Below, in pieces: positions 16,718 through 25,167 of a stretch of 64,000 bases of DNA. Source of the stretch: an uncultured Oscillospiraceae bacterium (lineage in GTDB: Bacteria; Bacillota; Clostridia; Oscillospirales; Oscillospiraceae); NCBI GenBank assembly GCA_947626495.1, contig CANQSJ010000007.1:1-64000 (forward strand), in the 5' to 3' direction. A model generated the notes under the pieces. The model was not told the DNA's origin and did not search any database. It worked only from the letters and a program-made list of their open reading frames with translations. Position numbers and translations under genes: made by a program. Each line of letters starts with the position of its first letter. Position 1 is the stretch's first letter.

Positions 16718-18253
16718 GTGGGCAGCCGCACGCTGGCGAGCCAGTGGGACGAGACGGTGCGGTACTATGCGGACAGCGTCTTCCTGGAGTACATCTCCGT
16801 TGAGGATGAGGTCTGCCGCTACACATACGGACAGTTCGACCGGCTGGTGAAGCAGGCGGCCAACTACTTCCTGTCGCTGGGCATCCAAAAGGGCGAGCTG
16901 GTGGCGATGCACATGCACAACACGCCTGAGTACGTCGTCTGCTGGCTGGCCCTGGCCCAGATCGGCGCCGTCTCGGCGCCGCTGAATGAATATTACCGCG
17001 TGGGCGAGAGCGGGGAGATCCTCCGCTGGAACGGCATCCGGCGCATCATCGTGGAGCCCCGGTCCGAGGGCATGTACGTGCGCGGCCGGGCGGAGCTGGG
17101 GCTGGATACCATCATCCGCAGCCGCGGCGTCAGCGACTGCGGGGACGTGCTCAGCCTGGAGCAGGGGATGGCCGGCCAGCCGACGGAGCTGACGGAAAAG
17201 CGTCCCATCTCCTCCGACGACATGGCCGTCATCCTGTTCACCTCCGGCACCACCCGGTTCCCCAAGGGGGCCATCTATACCCACTGCAACGTGGTCTACG
17301 GCGGGATCTTCCATGTGCATCAGCTGGGCATGGGCCCGGGCGACCGGTTTTTGTCCGCCATGCCCTGCTACCACATGGACTTCCAGGAGATGGCGATCAT
17401 GCCCGTCATCTGCGCGGGGGGCACCCTCATCATGGTGGAGCACTACAGCGCCCGCCGCTTCTGGCACCAGATCTGCCGGCACAGGGCCAACTTCACCGAC
17501 ACCATGTCCGTGATGAACCGCACTATGCTCCTGCAGCCGGAGCAGCCCTGGGAAAAGGAGCACTGCCTGAAGCAGATCTATTTCTCCATGGGCCTGAGCG
17601 TGGAGGAGAAGGAGGCGTTCGAAAAACGCTTCCGCGTCCGCCTGCTCAATACATACGGCATGACGGAGACGGCCACCGCGGTGACATGCGTGCCGCTCAC
17701 CGGTGACCAGCACTGGCCGTCGGTGGGTCGGCCGGCCCTGTCCTACGAGATCCGGATCCGGCGGGAGGATGGCTCTGAGGCGGCCCCCGGCGAGGTGGGA
17801 GAGATCTGCATCGGCGGCGTGCCGGGCCGGTCCCTGTGCCCCGGGTATTACCACAACGAGAAGGCCACCCGGGCCCTGTATGAGGACGGAAAGTGGCTGC
17901 GCTCCGGGGACAAGGGCTATCTGGACGAGGACGGCTGGCTCTATTTCCTGGGCCGGGACGGGGACATGATCAAGCGTTCCGGGGAAAATGTCAGCGCCCT
18001 GGAGGTGGAGTGCATCCTCACCTCCCACCCCGACATCGCCGACGCGGCGGTGATCGGCGTGCCCGACCCCCTGCGGGACTATATGATCAAGGCGTTCGTC
18101 CAGCTCCGGGAGGGAGCGAGCCTGACATCGGAGGAGGTCCTCGCCCACTGCGACAGCCACCTGGCGAAATTCAAGGTCCCGTCCCAGGTGGAATTTGTCA
18201 GCGGCTTTGCGCGCACCTCCACCGGGAAGATCAAGAAAAACCTGTTGCACTGA
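16718..18253 (+). CDS. Acyl-CoA ligase, CaiC-like (AMP-forming)
   Basis: Activates a carboxylic acid with ATP and CoA. It has the ANL-family motifs: ILFTSGTTRFPKGAIYTH (P-loop), YGMTETATAV, SGDKGYLDEDG, RDGDMIKRSGENVSALEVE and a C-terminal Lys in STGKIKKNL. The pattern throughout follows E. coli CaiC (carnitine-CoA ligase) as I recall it, including EKYSARAFW-like EHYSARRFW. The only standard in-frame start after the FixB stop is GTG 16718 (511 residues), yet the ribosome site (GGAAGGGGGGCGG, 16688-16700) is better placed for ATC 16703 or ATA 16706. Third gene of the rightward operon; it primes the pathway that the CoA-transferases then keep cycling. Confidence 0.9.
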   Translation: MGSRTLASQWDETVRYYADSVFLEYISVEDEVCRYTYGQFDRLVKQAANYFLSLGIQKGELVAMHMHNTPEYVVCWLALAQIGAVSAPLNEYYRVGESGEILRWNGIRRIIVEPRSEGMYVRGRAELGLDTIIRSRGVSDCGDVLSLEQGMAGQPTELTEKRPISSDDMAVILFTSGTTRFPKGAIYTHCNVVYGGIFHVHQLGMGPGDRFLSAMPCYHMDFQEMAIMPVICAGGTLIMVEHYSARRFWHQICRHRANFTDTMSVMNRTMLLQPEQPWEKEHCLKQIYFSMGLSVEEKEAFEKRFRVRLLNTYGMTETATAVTCVPLTGDQHWPSVGRPALSYEIRIRREDGSEAAPGEVGEICIGGVPGRSLCPGYYHNEKATRALYEDGKWLRSGDKGYLDEDGWLYFLGRDGDMIKRSGENVSALEVECILTSHPDIADAAVIGVPDPLRDYMIKAFVQLREGASLTSEEVLAHCDSHLAKFKVPSQVEFVSGFARTSTGKIKKNLLH

Positions 18254-18265
18254 ACAAACCATGGG

Positions 18266-18312
18266 AAAAGCCTGTCCGAGCGGCGCGGGGCGCCGTCCAG
18301 ACAGGCTTTTCA
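18266..18312 (+). terminator. Intrinsic terminator of the FixAB-ligase operon
   Basis: Outer arms AAAAGCCTGTC (18266-18276) and GACAGGCTTTT (18300-18310) enclose an inner GC-rich stem (CGGCGC/GCGCCG region). The T-run is short but the stem is strong. It separates the operon from the regulator gene. Confidence 0.8.
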
Positions 18313-18331
18313 CTGTTCCAAGGAAAAACCG

Positions 18332-18407
18332 TTGACTTTTGTGAACGCATCTGCTATATTAAACCGACATGCAGCGGAATTTTTTCAAATCCGGTGAATT
18401 TTTCACC
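18332..18407 (+). promoter_or_regulatory. Promoter of the LacI-type regulator with a palindrome behind it
   Basis: TTGACT (18332-18337), 17-bp spacer, TATATT (18355-18360). Downstream is the palindrome GGTGAATTTTTCACC (18393-18407), which shares GTGAA/TTCAC half-sites with the two AACGTTTCAC sites in the divergent promoter region. It may be an autoregulatory operator. Confidence 0.65.
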
Positions 18408-18427
18408 AAATGGATGGAGTTTGGATC

Positions 18428-19480
18428 ATGAAAGCACGTCCTACGATCAAGGATATCGCCGCCCTGGTGGGGGTATCGCCCTCCACGGTGTCCTATGTGC
18501 TGAACGACAGCGCCAACCACAAGATCTCGGAGGGGACCCGGCAGGCGATCCTGCAGGCGGCGAAAACGCTGCAGTACATCCCCAACGGCGCGGCGCGGGC
18601 TCTGCGCAACAACAGCAGCCACTGCGTCAGCGTCGCCCTGGAGAAGACGGTGACCCAGACCCGGTTCGGCACCCTCCTGCAGGGCATCCGCAACGGCCTG
18701 CGGTCCGAGGGGTACTGGCTCATGCTCTTCGACTTCGACAGCCGGGGCCAGCTGTACCCGGAATTCATCGAGAGCGTCCTGCAGAGCCGCAGCGAGGGCA
18801 TCATCTACATCTCCTCGGACGGCACGGACCCGAAGCAGGAGTGGCGGGAGAGCATCCTCGCCAACAATCTGCCCTTCGTGGCCTGCGACTGCTGCCCGCC
18901 GGAGGAGGATCTGGCGTCGGTGAGCTTTGACTACGAGCGGGGCGCCTTTGAGGTGGGCTGCCGTCTGCTGGGGGAGGGAGCCCGCAGGATCCTCTATTGG
19001 CGCCCCAGCATCCAGACGGATCAGGAGCATTACCGCGAGGCCGGGCTGCGCCAGGCCGCCGCCCTGTATCCCGGCGCGGAGGTGATCATCTCCATGCTCC
19101 CCTATGAGGCGGCGGAGGACGGCGCGGACGTGGAGCGCCACTCCCGGCTCAGCCAGATCTGCAAGCAGTATCTGGTGCAGGACATCCTTCCCCGGATCGC
19201 CCAGTTCCAGGCGGGGGACGCGGTGGTGTGCTCCTGGGGCGTCATGGCTCGGCACCTGGGCTCGGCGATGAGCGGCGCCCGCCGGTCCATCAAGACCGCC
19301 ACCCTCTCCGCGGGGGAGATCCCGCTGCTGCCGGAGTCCCGCGTGCTCATCAGCCGCCCCCGGTTCCTTTGCGGCGGCGAGGTGGCCGCCCGGCTGCTCC
19401 TGCAGCAGATCCGGGGGGAGAGGCCGGAGAGCAACCGGATCGTGATCCCGCCGGAGTCGCCCCAGTACGTGGAGCTGTGA
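18428..19480 (+). CDS. LacI/GalR-family transcriptional regulator
   Basis: DNA-binding repressor or activator of 351 residues. The N-terminal helix-turn-helix (TIKDIAALVGVSPSTVSYVLND, residues 6-27) and hinge (IPNGAARALRNNSSH) are standard, followed by a periplasmic-binding-protein-like effector domain. I chose the ATG at 18428, just after ATGGAGTTTGG, over an in-frame ATG at 18410. It stands alone between terminators, directly after the FixAB-ligase operon. The most likely targets are the two divergent promoters at 14705-14848, with a CoA ester, acid or related compound as effector; that is inference from position and operator-like sequence. Confidence 0.92.
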   Translation: MKARPTIKDIAALVGVSPSTVSYVLNDSANHKISEGTRQAILQAAKTLQYIPNGAARALRNNSSHCVSVALEKTVTQTRFGTLLQGIRNGLRSEGYWLMLFDFDSRGQLYPEFIESVLQSRSEGIIYISSDGTDPKQEWRESILANNLPFVACDCCPPEEDLASVSFDYERGAFEVGCRLLGEGARRILYWRPSIQTDQEHYREAGLRQAAALYPGAEVIISMLPYEAAEDGADVERHSRLSQICKQYLVQDILPRIAQFQAGDAVVCSWGVMARHLGSAMSGARRSIKTATLSAGEIPLLPESRVLISRPRFLCGGEVAARLLLQQIRGERPESNRIVIPPESPQYVEL

Positions 19481-19511
19481 GCGGGGCCGGTCCGGCCTGA
19501 CAGACAAAAAG

Positions 19512-19558
19512 ACCGCGGGTATGCGACGCGTCGCGTACCCGCGGTTTTCCTTTTTTTC
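19512..19558. terminator. Terminator between the regulator and patB genes
   Basis: Stem ACCGCGGGTA (19512-19521) with TACCCGCGGT (19536-19545), continued by an inner TGCGA/TCGCG pairing, then TTTTCC and a run of seven T. A-rich sequence on the other side means it could also end the leftward gene that stops at 19561. Confidence 0.88.
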
Positions 19559-19560
19559 TC

Positions 19561-20727
19561 TCAGAGGGCGTCCACCGCCGCCTTGAACCGGTCCAGGGCG
19601 TCGGCCAGCACCTTGCGGGGACAGGCCAGATTGATGCGCTCGAAGCCGTCGCCCGCCGGGCCGAAGATGAAGCCGTCGTCAAAATAGAGCTTGGCCTTTT
19701 CCTGGAGGAATTTGGCCAGCTCCTCGCCGGGCATACCCAGACAGCGGCAGTCGAACCAGCACAGATACGTGCCCTCCAGGTCCGCCACCCAGATGTCGGG
19801 GAAGTGCTGGGCCATGAAGGCTTTGAAGTACTGGTAGTTGCCCCAGATGTGCTCGTTGAGCTGATCCACCCAGTCGGCGCACTGCATATAGCCGGTCTCC
19901 AGGGCCCGGAGGCCGAAGGTGCTGTAGCTGTAGCAGCCGGAGACGTTGACTTCGTCGTCCAGCTTTTTGCGCAGATCGGGGTCGGGGATGATGGCGTTGC
20001 CCACGCACAGGCCCGCCAGGGAGAAGGTCTTGCTGGCGGCGGTGAACAGCACACAGCGGCTGGCGTATTTCTCCCCCAGGGTGGGGTAGCTGGTGTGCTT
20101 GTAGCCGGGCATGATGATGTCGAAGTGGATCTCGTCGCTGACCACCAGCAGGCCGTGGGCCAGGCAGATGTCCCCCACCCGGCGCAGCTCCTCCGCCGTC
20201 CACACCCGGCCCACCGGGTTGTGGGGGTTGCACAGGATCAGCATCTTGCAGCCCTCCGCCTTCCGGTCCAGATCCTCGAAGTCGATCTCATACCGGCCGT
20301 CCGCCAGCTTCAGCGGGCTCTCCACCACGGTGCGGCCGTTGAGCTTTACCGCCCGGTAGAAGGGGTAGTACACCGGGGTGATCAGCAGCACCTTGTCGCC
20401 GGGATCGGTGTAGGCCCGCACGGCGGCATAGAGCCCCTGGACCACGCCGTTGGTCTGCACGATCCAGTCCGACTGGATGGCCCAGCCGTGGCGGGTCTGC
20501 ATCCAGTGCTTCACCGCGGCGGCGTATTTCTCGTTCCACCAGGTGTAGCCCCACATGCCGAACGCGGCGGTCTTTTTCAGTTCCTCAATAATCTCCGGCG
20601 GGCTGAGCAGCTCCATGTCCGCCACGGACAGGGGCACGATGCCCTTTTCGGCGTCCTCTCCCAGGGCGTCCCACTTGAACGCCTCCATCCCCGCCCGGGG
20701 ATGGAAGGTCTCGAAATCGTATTGCAT
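19561..20727 (-). CDS. PatB/MalY-family PLP-dependent C-S lyase or aminotransferase
   Basis: Fold type I PLP enzyme of 388 residues, normal for the family. MQYDFETFHPR...KWD at the start and VPLSVADMEL are MalY/PatB signatures. The PLP lysine is in the FTAASKTFSLAGLCVGN segment (SKTF, about residue 236), with NPHNPVGRVW and SDEIHFDII further up. Typical activities are cystathionine beta-lyase or cleavage of other S-conjugated amino acids. It is downstream of an MFS transporter gene on the same strand, so it may act on the imported compound. The ATG follows AGGAGGAACCGCCG. Confidence 0.9.
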   Translation of the reverse strand: MQYDFETFHPRAGMEAFKWDALGEDAEKGIVPLSVADMELLSPPEIIEELKKTAAFGMWGYTWWNEKYAAAVKHWMQTRHGWAIQSDWIVQTNGVVQGLYAAVRAYTDPGDKVLLITPVYYPFYRAVKLNGRTVVESPLKLADGRYEIDFEDLDRKAEGCKMLILCNPHNPVGRVWTAEELRRVGDICLAHGLLVVSDEIHFDIIMPGYKHTSYPTLGEKYASRCVLFTAASKTFSLAGLCVGNAIIPDPDLRKKLDDEVNVSGCYSYSTFGLRALETGYMQCADWVDQLNEHIWGNYQYFKAFMAQHFPDIWVADLEGTYLCWFDCRCLGMPGEELAKFLQEKAKLYFDDGFIFGPAGDGFERINLACPRKVLADALDRFKAAVDAL

Positions 20728-20757
20728 CGGCGGTTCCTCCTTTTCCGATATGACAGA

Positions 20758-20784
20758 GGGCCCCCTTCGGGAGGAAGGGGGCCC
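20758..20784 (-). other. Hairpin between MFS and patB genes
   Basis: Perfect 11-bp stem GGGCCCCCTTC (20758-20768) with GAAGGGGGCCC (20774-20784) and a 5-nt loop, in the gap between the MFS stop and the patB ribosome site. There is no T-run, so mRNA processing or stability is more likely than full termination. Confidence 0.55.
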
Positions 20785-20805
20785 CGATCCGTTGATAGGT
20801 TGTTA

Positions 20806-22083
20806 TCAGTCCGCGGACTCTTCCAGGGGATGATCCTTGCGGTACTTTATGATCATCCGGTCGCTGATGAAGGAGCAGACCAGGCCCAGCGCGGCGGAGG
20901 CGATGCAGGCCATGAAGATGTACTTGAAGCCGCCCACGCCGTACTTGTCCAGCCAGCCGCCGGCCGTGGAGGTGTAGAAGGTGTCGGGCAGGAAGCCCAG
21001 GATGGAGGCGATGCCGATCAGGCTGCCCACCATGTTCTTGGGCACGCCGGACTCGTCGATGGTGGCGTAGTACAGAGCGCGGTACACGGAGGTGCCCAGA
21101 GAGGCCAGGACCATGATGATCAGCAGCGGCCACATCACCGCGGCGGAGCCGGGGATGAGAAGCAGCAGCACAAAGCAGGCGATCAGCATGATGCCGGCGC
21201 CGATCATGGGGGCGGAGGAGCGCTTCATCTTCACCGCCAGCACAGTGGCGGCGGAGGCGCCGATCAGGCCGCTGAACACGGAGCGGTAGTTGGCGAATAC
21301 GGAGGTGATGGTGGAGCTCATGCCGCAGACCTGCTCCAGATAGGGGGCATAGTAGGAGGCGGAGGCCAGGGTCAGGCTGCCGCAGAAGATCATGCCGGCC
21401 AGCAGGTAGGTGGAGGGGTGCTTGAAGGCGTGGCCCATGGCCTTGAAGGTGTCGGCGATGCTGGCGTTGGTGGTGTTCTCCACCTTGGCCCGGGGCAGGA
21501 ACAGGGCCATCAGCACGCCCACGATGATCATGATCACGCTGATGCCGGCAATGAGCACGGTCATGGCCAGCTTGCTGTTGGCGGCCAGAGAGGTGAACAC
21601 AGCCACAGCGGCGGTGGTGATCAGCAGGCCCACGACGCCGCGCCCGGCCTCCAGGGTGCCGAACATGCTGCCCTGCTCATCGGAACCGGCCACCACGTTG
21701 ATGATCTTGATGGAGGCGGACCAGTAGGTCAGCACGGTGGTGACAGCGTACAGCATGAAGATCACTACCAACATGGTGTAGCTGGGGAACATGGACTCCC
21801 ACAGGCCCAGCAGGCCGGTGCCGATCATGGAGACGACCAGCAGCTTCTTGGAGTCGTACTTGTCGGCGATCCATCCGCCGGGCAGATACAGGATGACGTT
21901 GGCGATGCCGTACATGTTCAGCAGCCGGCCGTAGTCGGCGTCGCGCCCTACCAACCCCATGGCTTCCTGCAGGGGGGTGTAGTAGTAATACATCAGATAG
22001 GGCAGCTGGTAGATCGTGTTCAGGCTCAGCATCATCAGCACGAGCGTCACGATCTGGTTTCTTCTGCTTTTGTGGATCGACAT
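20806..22083 (-). CDS. Major facilitator superfamily transporter
   Basis: The 425-residue carrier has about 12 membrane segments. The TM2-3 loop reads PGGWIADKYDSKKLL, the classical MFS loop motif (G..aD...rk), and the second half begins after a central loop with RAKVENTTNASIADTFKAMG. I start it at the ATG 22083 (AAAAAAGGAGGAAAACC ahead), giving MSIHKSRRNQIVTLV; the open frame extends further upstream through the promoter and is not coding. The substrate is unknown. First gene of a probable MFS-patB pair. Confidence 0.9.
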   Translation of the reverse strand: MSIHKSRRNQIVTLVLMMLSLNTIYQLPYLMYYYYTPLQEAMGLVGRDADYGRLLNMYGIANVILYLPGGWIADKYDSKKLLVVSMIGTGLLGLWESMFPSYTMLVVIFMLYAVTTVLTYWSASIKIINVVAGSDEQGSMFGTLEAGRGVVGLLITTAAVAVFTSLAANSKLAMTVLIAGISVIMIIVGVLMALFLPRAKVENTTNASIADTFKAMGHAFKHPSTYLLAGMIFCGSLTLASASYYAPYLEQVCGMSSTITSVFANYRSVFSGLIGASAATVLAVKMKRSSAPMIGAGIMLIACFVLLLLIPGSAAVMWPLLIIMVLASLGTSVYRALYYATIDESGVPKNMVGSLIGIASILGFLPDTFYTSTAGGWLDKYGVGGFKYIFMACIASAALGLVCSFISDRMIIKYRKDHPLEESAD

Positions 22084-22218
22084 GGTTTTCCTCCTTTTTT
22101 GTTGCAGGAAGGTTCTCCTCCCCGGATAAGTTTGGGAGGCGACGGCTCGCCTCCGCTTGACAGGGGGCGCGATGACCTGCGGGCGGATCCCTGATACAGG
22201 TCGGTTATACGTATGTCT

Positions 22219-22264
22219 AGTATAACAGATTGTGCAGGGAAGTGCAAATGTCATATTGACATTT
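22219..22264 (-). promoter_or_regulatory. MFS promoter overlapped by an 8-bp palindrome
   Basis: Minus-strand TTGCAC (22242-22247), 17-bp spacer, TATACT (22219-22224). The perfect inverted repeat AAATGTCA-TAT-TGACATTT (22246-22264) overlaps the -35 box and is a good operator candidate. TGTCA/TGACA half-sites also occur, in the other orientation, at 14820-14832. The rest of 22084-22480 contains this promoter, a palindrome TTTAACGTTAAA at 22393-22404 and the terminator at 22422, but no gene. Confidence 0.7.
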
Positions 22265-22416
22265 TTGTGACGGTATATTTAGCTATTTTGCATATAATTT
22301 AACGGGATTTATGGAAACTCTCATAACTTTTACGTAAAAATCTGCCTGGATTGGAAAACTTTTGGAAGCCATTTTCCGGGACCGAGAGGCGATTTAACGT
22401 TAAAACTGCCGGGGAG

Positions 22417-22453
22417 AAAATCGCCCGTACGGCGGCGCCGCACGGGCGTTTTT
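22417..22453. terminator. Terminator downstream of the esterase gene
   Basis: Arms CGCCCGT (22422-22428) and ACGGGCG (22442-22448) with an inner CGGCG/CGCCG stem. T5 follows on the plus strand and ATTTTC on the minus strand, so it can end the leftward esterase gene that stops at 22481. Confidence 0.75.
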
Positions 22454-22480
22454 GTGGAATTTTCACAAGGGAAGGGAGCT

Positions 22481-23488
22481 TCAGCCCTCCAGCACAGACT
22501 TATAGAACTCGCCGCTGCGCTGCAGGCACTGCACCGCCTCGTCCATCATGCGGCCGTAGTGCATGAACGCGTGCAGGGCGCCGGGGACGATGTCGAACTG
22601 GGTGCGCACGCCGTGCACCCGCAGAATGTGCTCCAGGGCGCGGGAGTCGTCCAGCAGGGGATCCAGGTCGCCGCAGCAGAGATAGGTGGCGGGGATGCCG
22701 TGGGTCAGGTCGTTGTTCAGGGTGACGAAATAGGGGTTCTCCTCGTCGTGGGCCTCCGGGTCCAGATAGCAGGAGATGTAGTAGGCCATGTCCGCCTTGC
22801 GCATGCCGTCCAGCTCCGTGCCGAACAGCCGGTAGGAGGCGGAGTCCATCATGCCGTAGGAGCCGTAGTACAGCAGCAGCGCCGCGATGTAGTCGTTGCC
22901 GCCGAACACGTCCCGCAGATACAGGTTCACCGCCAGGGCCAGGTTGCCGCCGCCGGAGTCGCCGCCGATGGCCATCTTGTCGGGCAGGATGCCGAATTTC
23001 TCTCCGTGCTCATGGAAGTAGCGGGTCACCGCCGCCGACTCGTACAGGGGGATGGGGAACTTGGCCTCCGGGGCCAGGTGGTAGTCCACGCCGATGACGG
23101 CGCAGCCGCTGGAGGCCATGACCGAGCGCATCATCCGGTCGTGGGTGTCCACGCTGCCCACGGTGAAGCCGCCGCCGTGGATGAACACCAGGCCGTGATG
23201 GACGGGGGCGTCGTCGGGATAATAGATGCGTACCGGCACCGGGCCGATGGGACCCTCCACCGTGGTCTCCACGGTCTTGTAGGCCTCCGGGCCGCCCTCG
23301 TTCCAGAAGCGGCGCTCCTGGACGTACTTCTCCCGCAGCTCGTCCCAGGAGCAGTCGGTGACGAAGGCGTCCTTGGCATTCTCCGCCTGATAGTCGATCA
23401 CCCGGCGCATCCCCTCGCTCAGCAGGGGATAGGGGTCCTGCTTGTTGATCTCATAGTTGATCGTGTATTCCGGCATACGAAATTCCAT
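22481..23488 (-). CDS. Alpha/beta hydrolase (hormone-sensitive-lipase-type esterase)
   Basis: The 335-residue serine hydrolase has the oxyanion motif HGGGFTVGS (about residues 116-124) and the nucleophile elbow GGDSGGGNLA (about residues 188-197), with a late His near GALHAFMHY, which together define the HSL-family catalytic triad. It is cytoplasmic (no signal peptide) and probably cleaves short-chain esters. I use the ATG at 23488, 10 nt from GGAGG; a GTG nine bases earlier sits on the ribosome site. It is a single-gene unit with its own promoter and terminator. Any link to neighbouring genes is unclear. Confidence 0.92.
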   Translation of the reverse strand: MEFRMPEYTINYEINKQDPYPLLSEGMRRVIDYQAENAKDAFVTDCSWDELREKYVQERRFWNEGGPEAYKTVETTVEGPIGPVPVRIYYPDDAPVHHGLVFIHGGGFTVGSVDTHDRMMRSVMASSGCAVIGVDYHLAPEAKFPIPLYESAAVTRYFHEHGEKFGILPDKMAIGGDSGGGNLALAVNLYLRDVFGGNDYIAALLLYYGSYGMMDSASYRLFGTELDGMRKADMAYYISCYLDPEAHDEENPYFVTLNNDLTHGIPATYLCCGDLDPLLDDSRALEHILRVHGVRTQFDIVPGALHAFMHYGRMMDEAVQCLQRSGEFYKSVLEG

Positions 23489-23529
23489 TGTGATCACACC
23501 TCCAGTGTTTTTGCATAATTGCTTCCTCT

Positions 23530-23558
23530 ATATTAACGCATTTCTTTGACTTTTTCAA
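23530..23558 (-). promoter_or_regulatory. Promoter of the esterase gene
   Basis: Minus-strand TTGAAA (23553-23558), 17-bp spacer, TAATAT (23530-23535), about 40 bases ahead of the ATG. Confidence 0.75.
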
Positions 23559-23597
23559 TAGTTTTTCGTTTAACCAATGCAAATCGGCGGCGCCCAT

Positions 23598-23629
23598 AAA
23601 AAACGGCCCGGTCCGGGGACCGGGTCCGT
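23598..23629 (-). terminator. Terminator of the asparaginase gene
   Basis: Stem ACGGCCCGGTCC/GGACCGGGTCCGT (23603-23629, one mismatch), followed on the minus strand by six T, three bases after the asparaginase stop. Confidence 0.85.
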
Positions 23630-23631
23630 AT

Positions 23632-24636
23632 TCAAGCTTGCTTCTGGGGCAGCTGGGGGAACATGTCCATGGCCACGGGGGTGTAGAACCGCTCCGCCAC
23701 CTCTGCCGGGTCCCGGGTTATGGCCAGGATCCACATCAGCTTGGCCAGCACCGCCTCGCAGGTCATGTCGTAGGCCTCCAGTACGCCCAGATCGTTTTTC
23801 AGCCGGTGGCCCACGTGGTACACGCCCAGATCGCTGCCCTCATTCTCCACCTGGGTGGTGAGCACGGTGATGCGCCCCCGCTCCTTCCACTGGCGGATGC
23901 AGTCATAAAATCCGCCGGCCTCCGGCACGCCGCCCACGCCGAAGCTCTCGATGATCACGGCGTCGTTGCGCTGATAGAGGAAGTCCAGCGTCTCCCGGTC
24001 CATGCCCGGGACCAGCTTCAGCAGCGCCACCCGGGTGTCCAGGTCCTCGTAGAACCGGGGCTCGTCGGCGCAGCGCTGGCGGATGAACCGGACCAGGGAC
24101 CCGTCCCGGATCACGCCCAGCTCTGGGTAGTTGATGCTGGAGAAGGCGCTGAAGCTCTTGGAGCGGGTCTTTTTGGCCCGGGTGCCCAGAATGACCTTGT
24201 GGTCGAACACGATGGACACCCCCGGCAGATCCCCCGCGGCGCAGGAGAACGCGTCGGTCAGGTTGATCTTGGAGTCGGTGGAGTCGAAGCCGATGGGCTT
24301 CTGGGCGCCGGTGAGGACGATGGGCTTGGGGCAGTCCTGGATCATGTAGCTGAGAGCGGCGGCGGTATAGGCCAGGGTGTCGGTGCCGTGGGTGATGACG
24401 AAGCCGTCGTAATTCCCGTACCGCTCCCGGATGCACCGGACGATCATCTGCCAGTGGGCGGGGGTGATGTTGGTGCTGTCCAGGGCCAGCAGCTGCACGC
24501 AGTCGGTCCGGCACAGCCGGGTGATGCTGGGGGTGTAGCGCAGCAGCTGCTCGGTGGTCAGCCCCGGGGCCAGGCCGCTGTCGGTGGGCTGTGAGGCGAT
24601 GGTCCCGCCGGTGCCGATGAGAAGGATGTTTTTCAT
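23632..24636 (-). CDS. ansA: Type I L-asparaginase
   Basis: Hydrolyses L-asparagine to aspartate and ammonia in the cytoplasm. The 334-residue protein has the two threonine signatures: ILLIGTGGTIASQ (residues ~4-16) with the nucleophile Thr, and the second catalytic Thr/Asp/Lys set in GFVITHGTDTLAYTA and PIVLTGAQKPIG. No signal peptide is present, so it is the cytoplasmic type. It starts at ATG 24636, 5 bases after the stop of the dCMP deaminase gene, so translation is probably coupled. Confidence 0.94.
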   Translation of the reverse strand: MKNILLIGTGGTIASQPTDSGLAPGLTTEQLLRYTPSITRLCRTDCVQLLALDSTNITPAHWQMIVRCIRERYGNYDGFVITHGTDTLAYTAAALSYMIQDCPKPIVLTGAQKPIGFDSTDSKINLTDAFSCAAGDLPGVSIVFDHKVILGTRAKKTRSKSFSAFSSINYPELGVIRDGSLVRFIRQRCADEPRFYEDLDTRVALLKLVPGMDRETLDFLYQRNDAVIIESFGVGGVPEAGGFYDCIRQWKERGRITVLTTQVENEGSDLGVYHVGHRLKNDLGVLEAYDMTCEAVLAKLMWILAITRDPAEVAERFYTPVAMDMFPQLPQKQA

Positions 24637-24641
24637 GTCCC

Positions 24642-25118
24642 TCAGCTCACCACCGTGTCGTCCTGGTAGATCCACTCGTTGACGTCGGTGACGCGGATGT
24701 CGTCCTCGCCCAGACGGGCGATGACCTTCGCGATGCCCGCGTTGATGATCAGCCGCCGGCACATGGAGCAGGAGGTGGTGTCCGTCAGGTACTCTCCCGT
24801 CTTGGCGTCCCGGCCCACCAGATACATGGTGGCGCCGATCATGTCCCGCCGGGCGGCGGAGATGATGGCGTTGGCCTCGGCGTGGACGCTCCGGCACAGC
24901 TCGTACCGCTCCCCGGAGGGGATCTGCAGTTCCTCCCGGTGGCACACCCCCAGATCCACGCAGTTGCACCGGCCCCGGGGCGCGCCGTTGTAGCCCGTGG
25001 CCAGGATCTCGTCGTTTTTCACGATGATGGCCCCGTAGGTCCGCCGCAGGCAGGTGGACCGCTCCCGGGCCGCGTCGGCGATGTCCAGATAGTAATTCAG
25101 CTTGTCCCGTCGTTCCAT
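24642..25118 (-). CDS. Deoxycytidylate deaminase (ComEB/dCMP deaminase type)
   Basis: Zinc-dependent deaminase of 158 residues, probably dCMP to dUMP. Zinc site: HAEANAI (His plus catalytic Glu) and the two-cysteine site in TTSCSMCRRLI. The expected Pro before the first Cys is Ser here. Extra Cys residues in GRCNCVDLGVCHR form the second metal site typical of ComEB. ATG at 25118, preceded by AAAGGGGGAAACGGCC; the frame is open further upstream but that stretch contains hairpins, not coding sequence. Operon with the asparaginase gene. Confidence 0.92.
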   Translation of the reverse strand: MERRDKLNYYLDIADAARERSTCLRRTYGAIIVKNDEILATGYNGAPRGRCNCVDLGVCHREELQIPSGERYELCRSVHAEANAIISAARRDMIGATMYLVGRDAKTGEYLTDTTSCSMCRRLIINAGIAKVIARLGEDDIRVTDVNEWIYQDDTVVS

Positions 25119-25167
25119 GGCCGTTTCCCCCTTTTTGTTTGGCCAAGTCTGAGAAGAAAAGAAGTTT

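Noticed and set aside
22393-22404. TTTAACGTTAAA palindrome as a LacI-type operator for the MFS gene
   Set aside because: It lies about 130 bases upstream of the MFS promoter, nearer to the esterase terminator, and lacks the TTCAC part of the other sites.
23632-25146. One long fused protein of asparaginase and upstream frames
   Set aside because: The upstream part is the dCMP deaminase gene read in another frame; the asparaginase begins at the ATG 24636. The same applies to frames extended upstream of aroC (to 31743), tyrA (to 34736), potA, rfbA and others.
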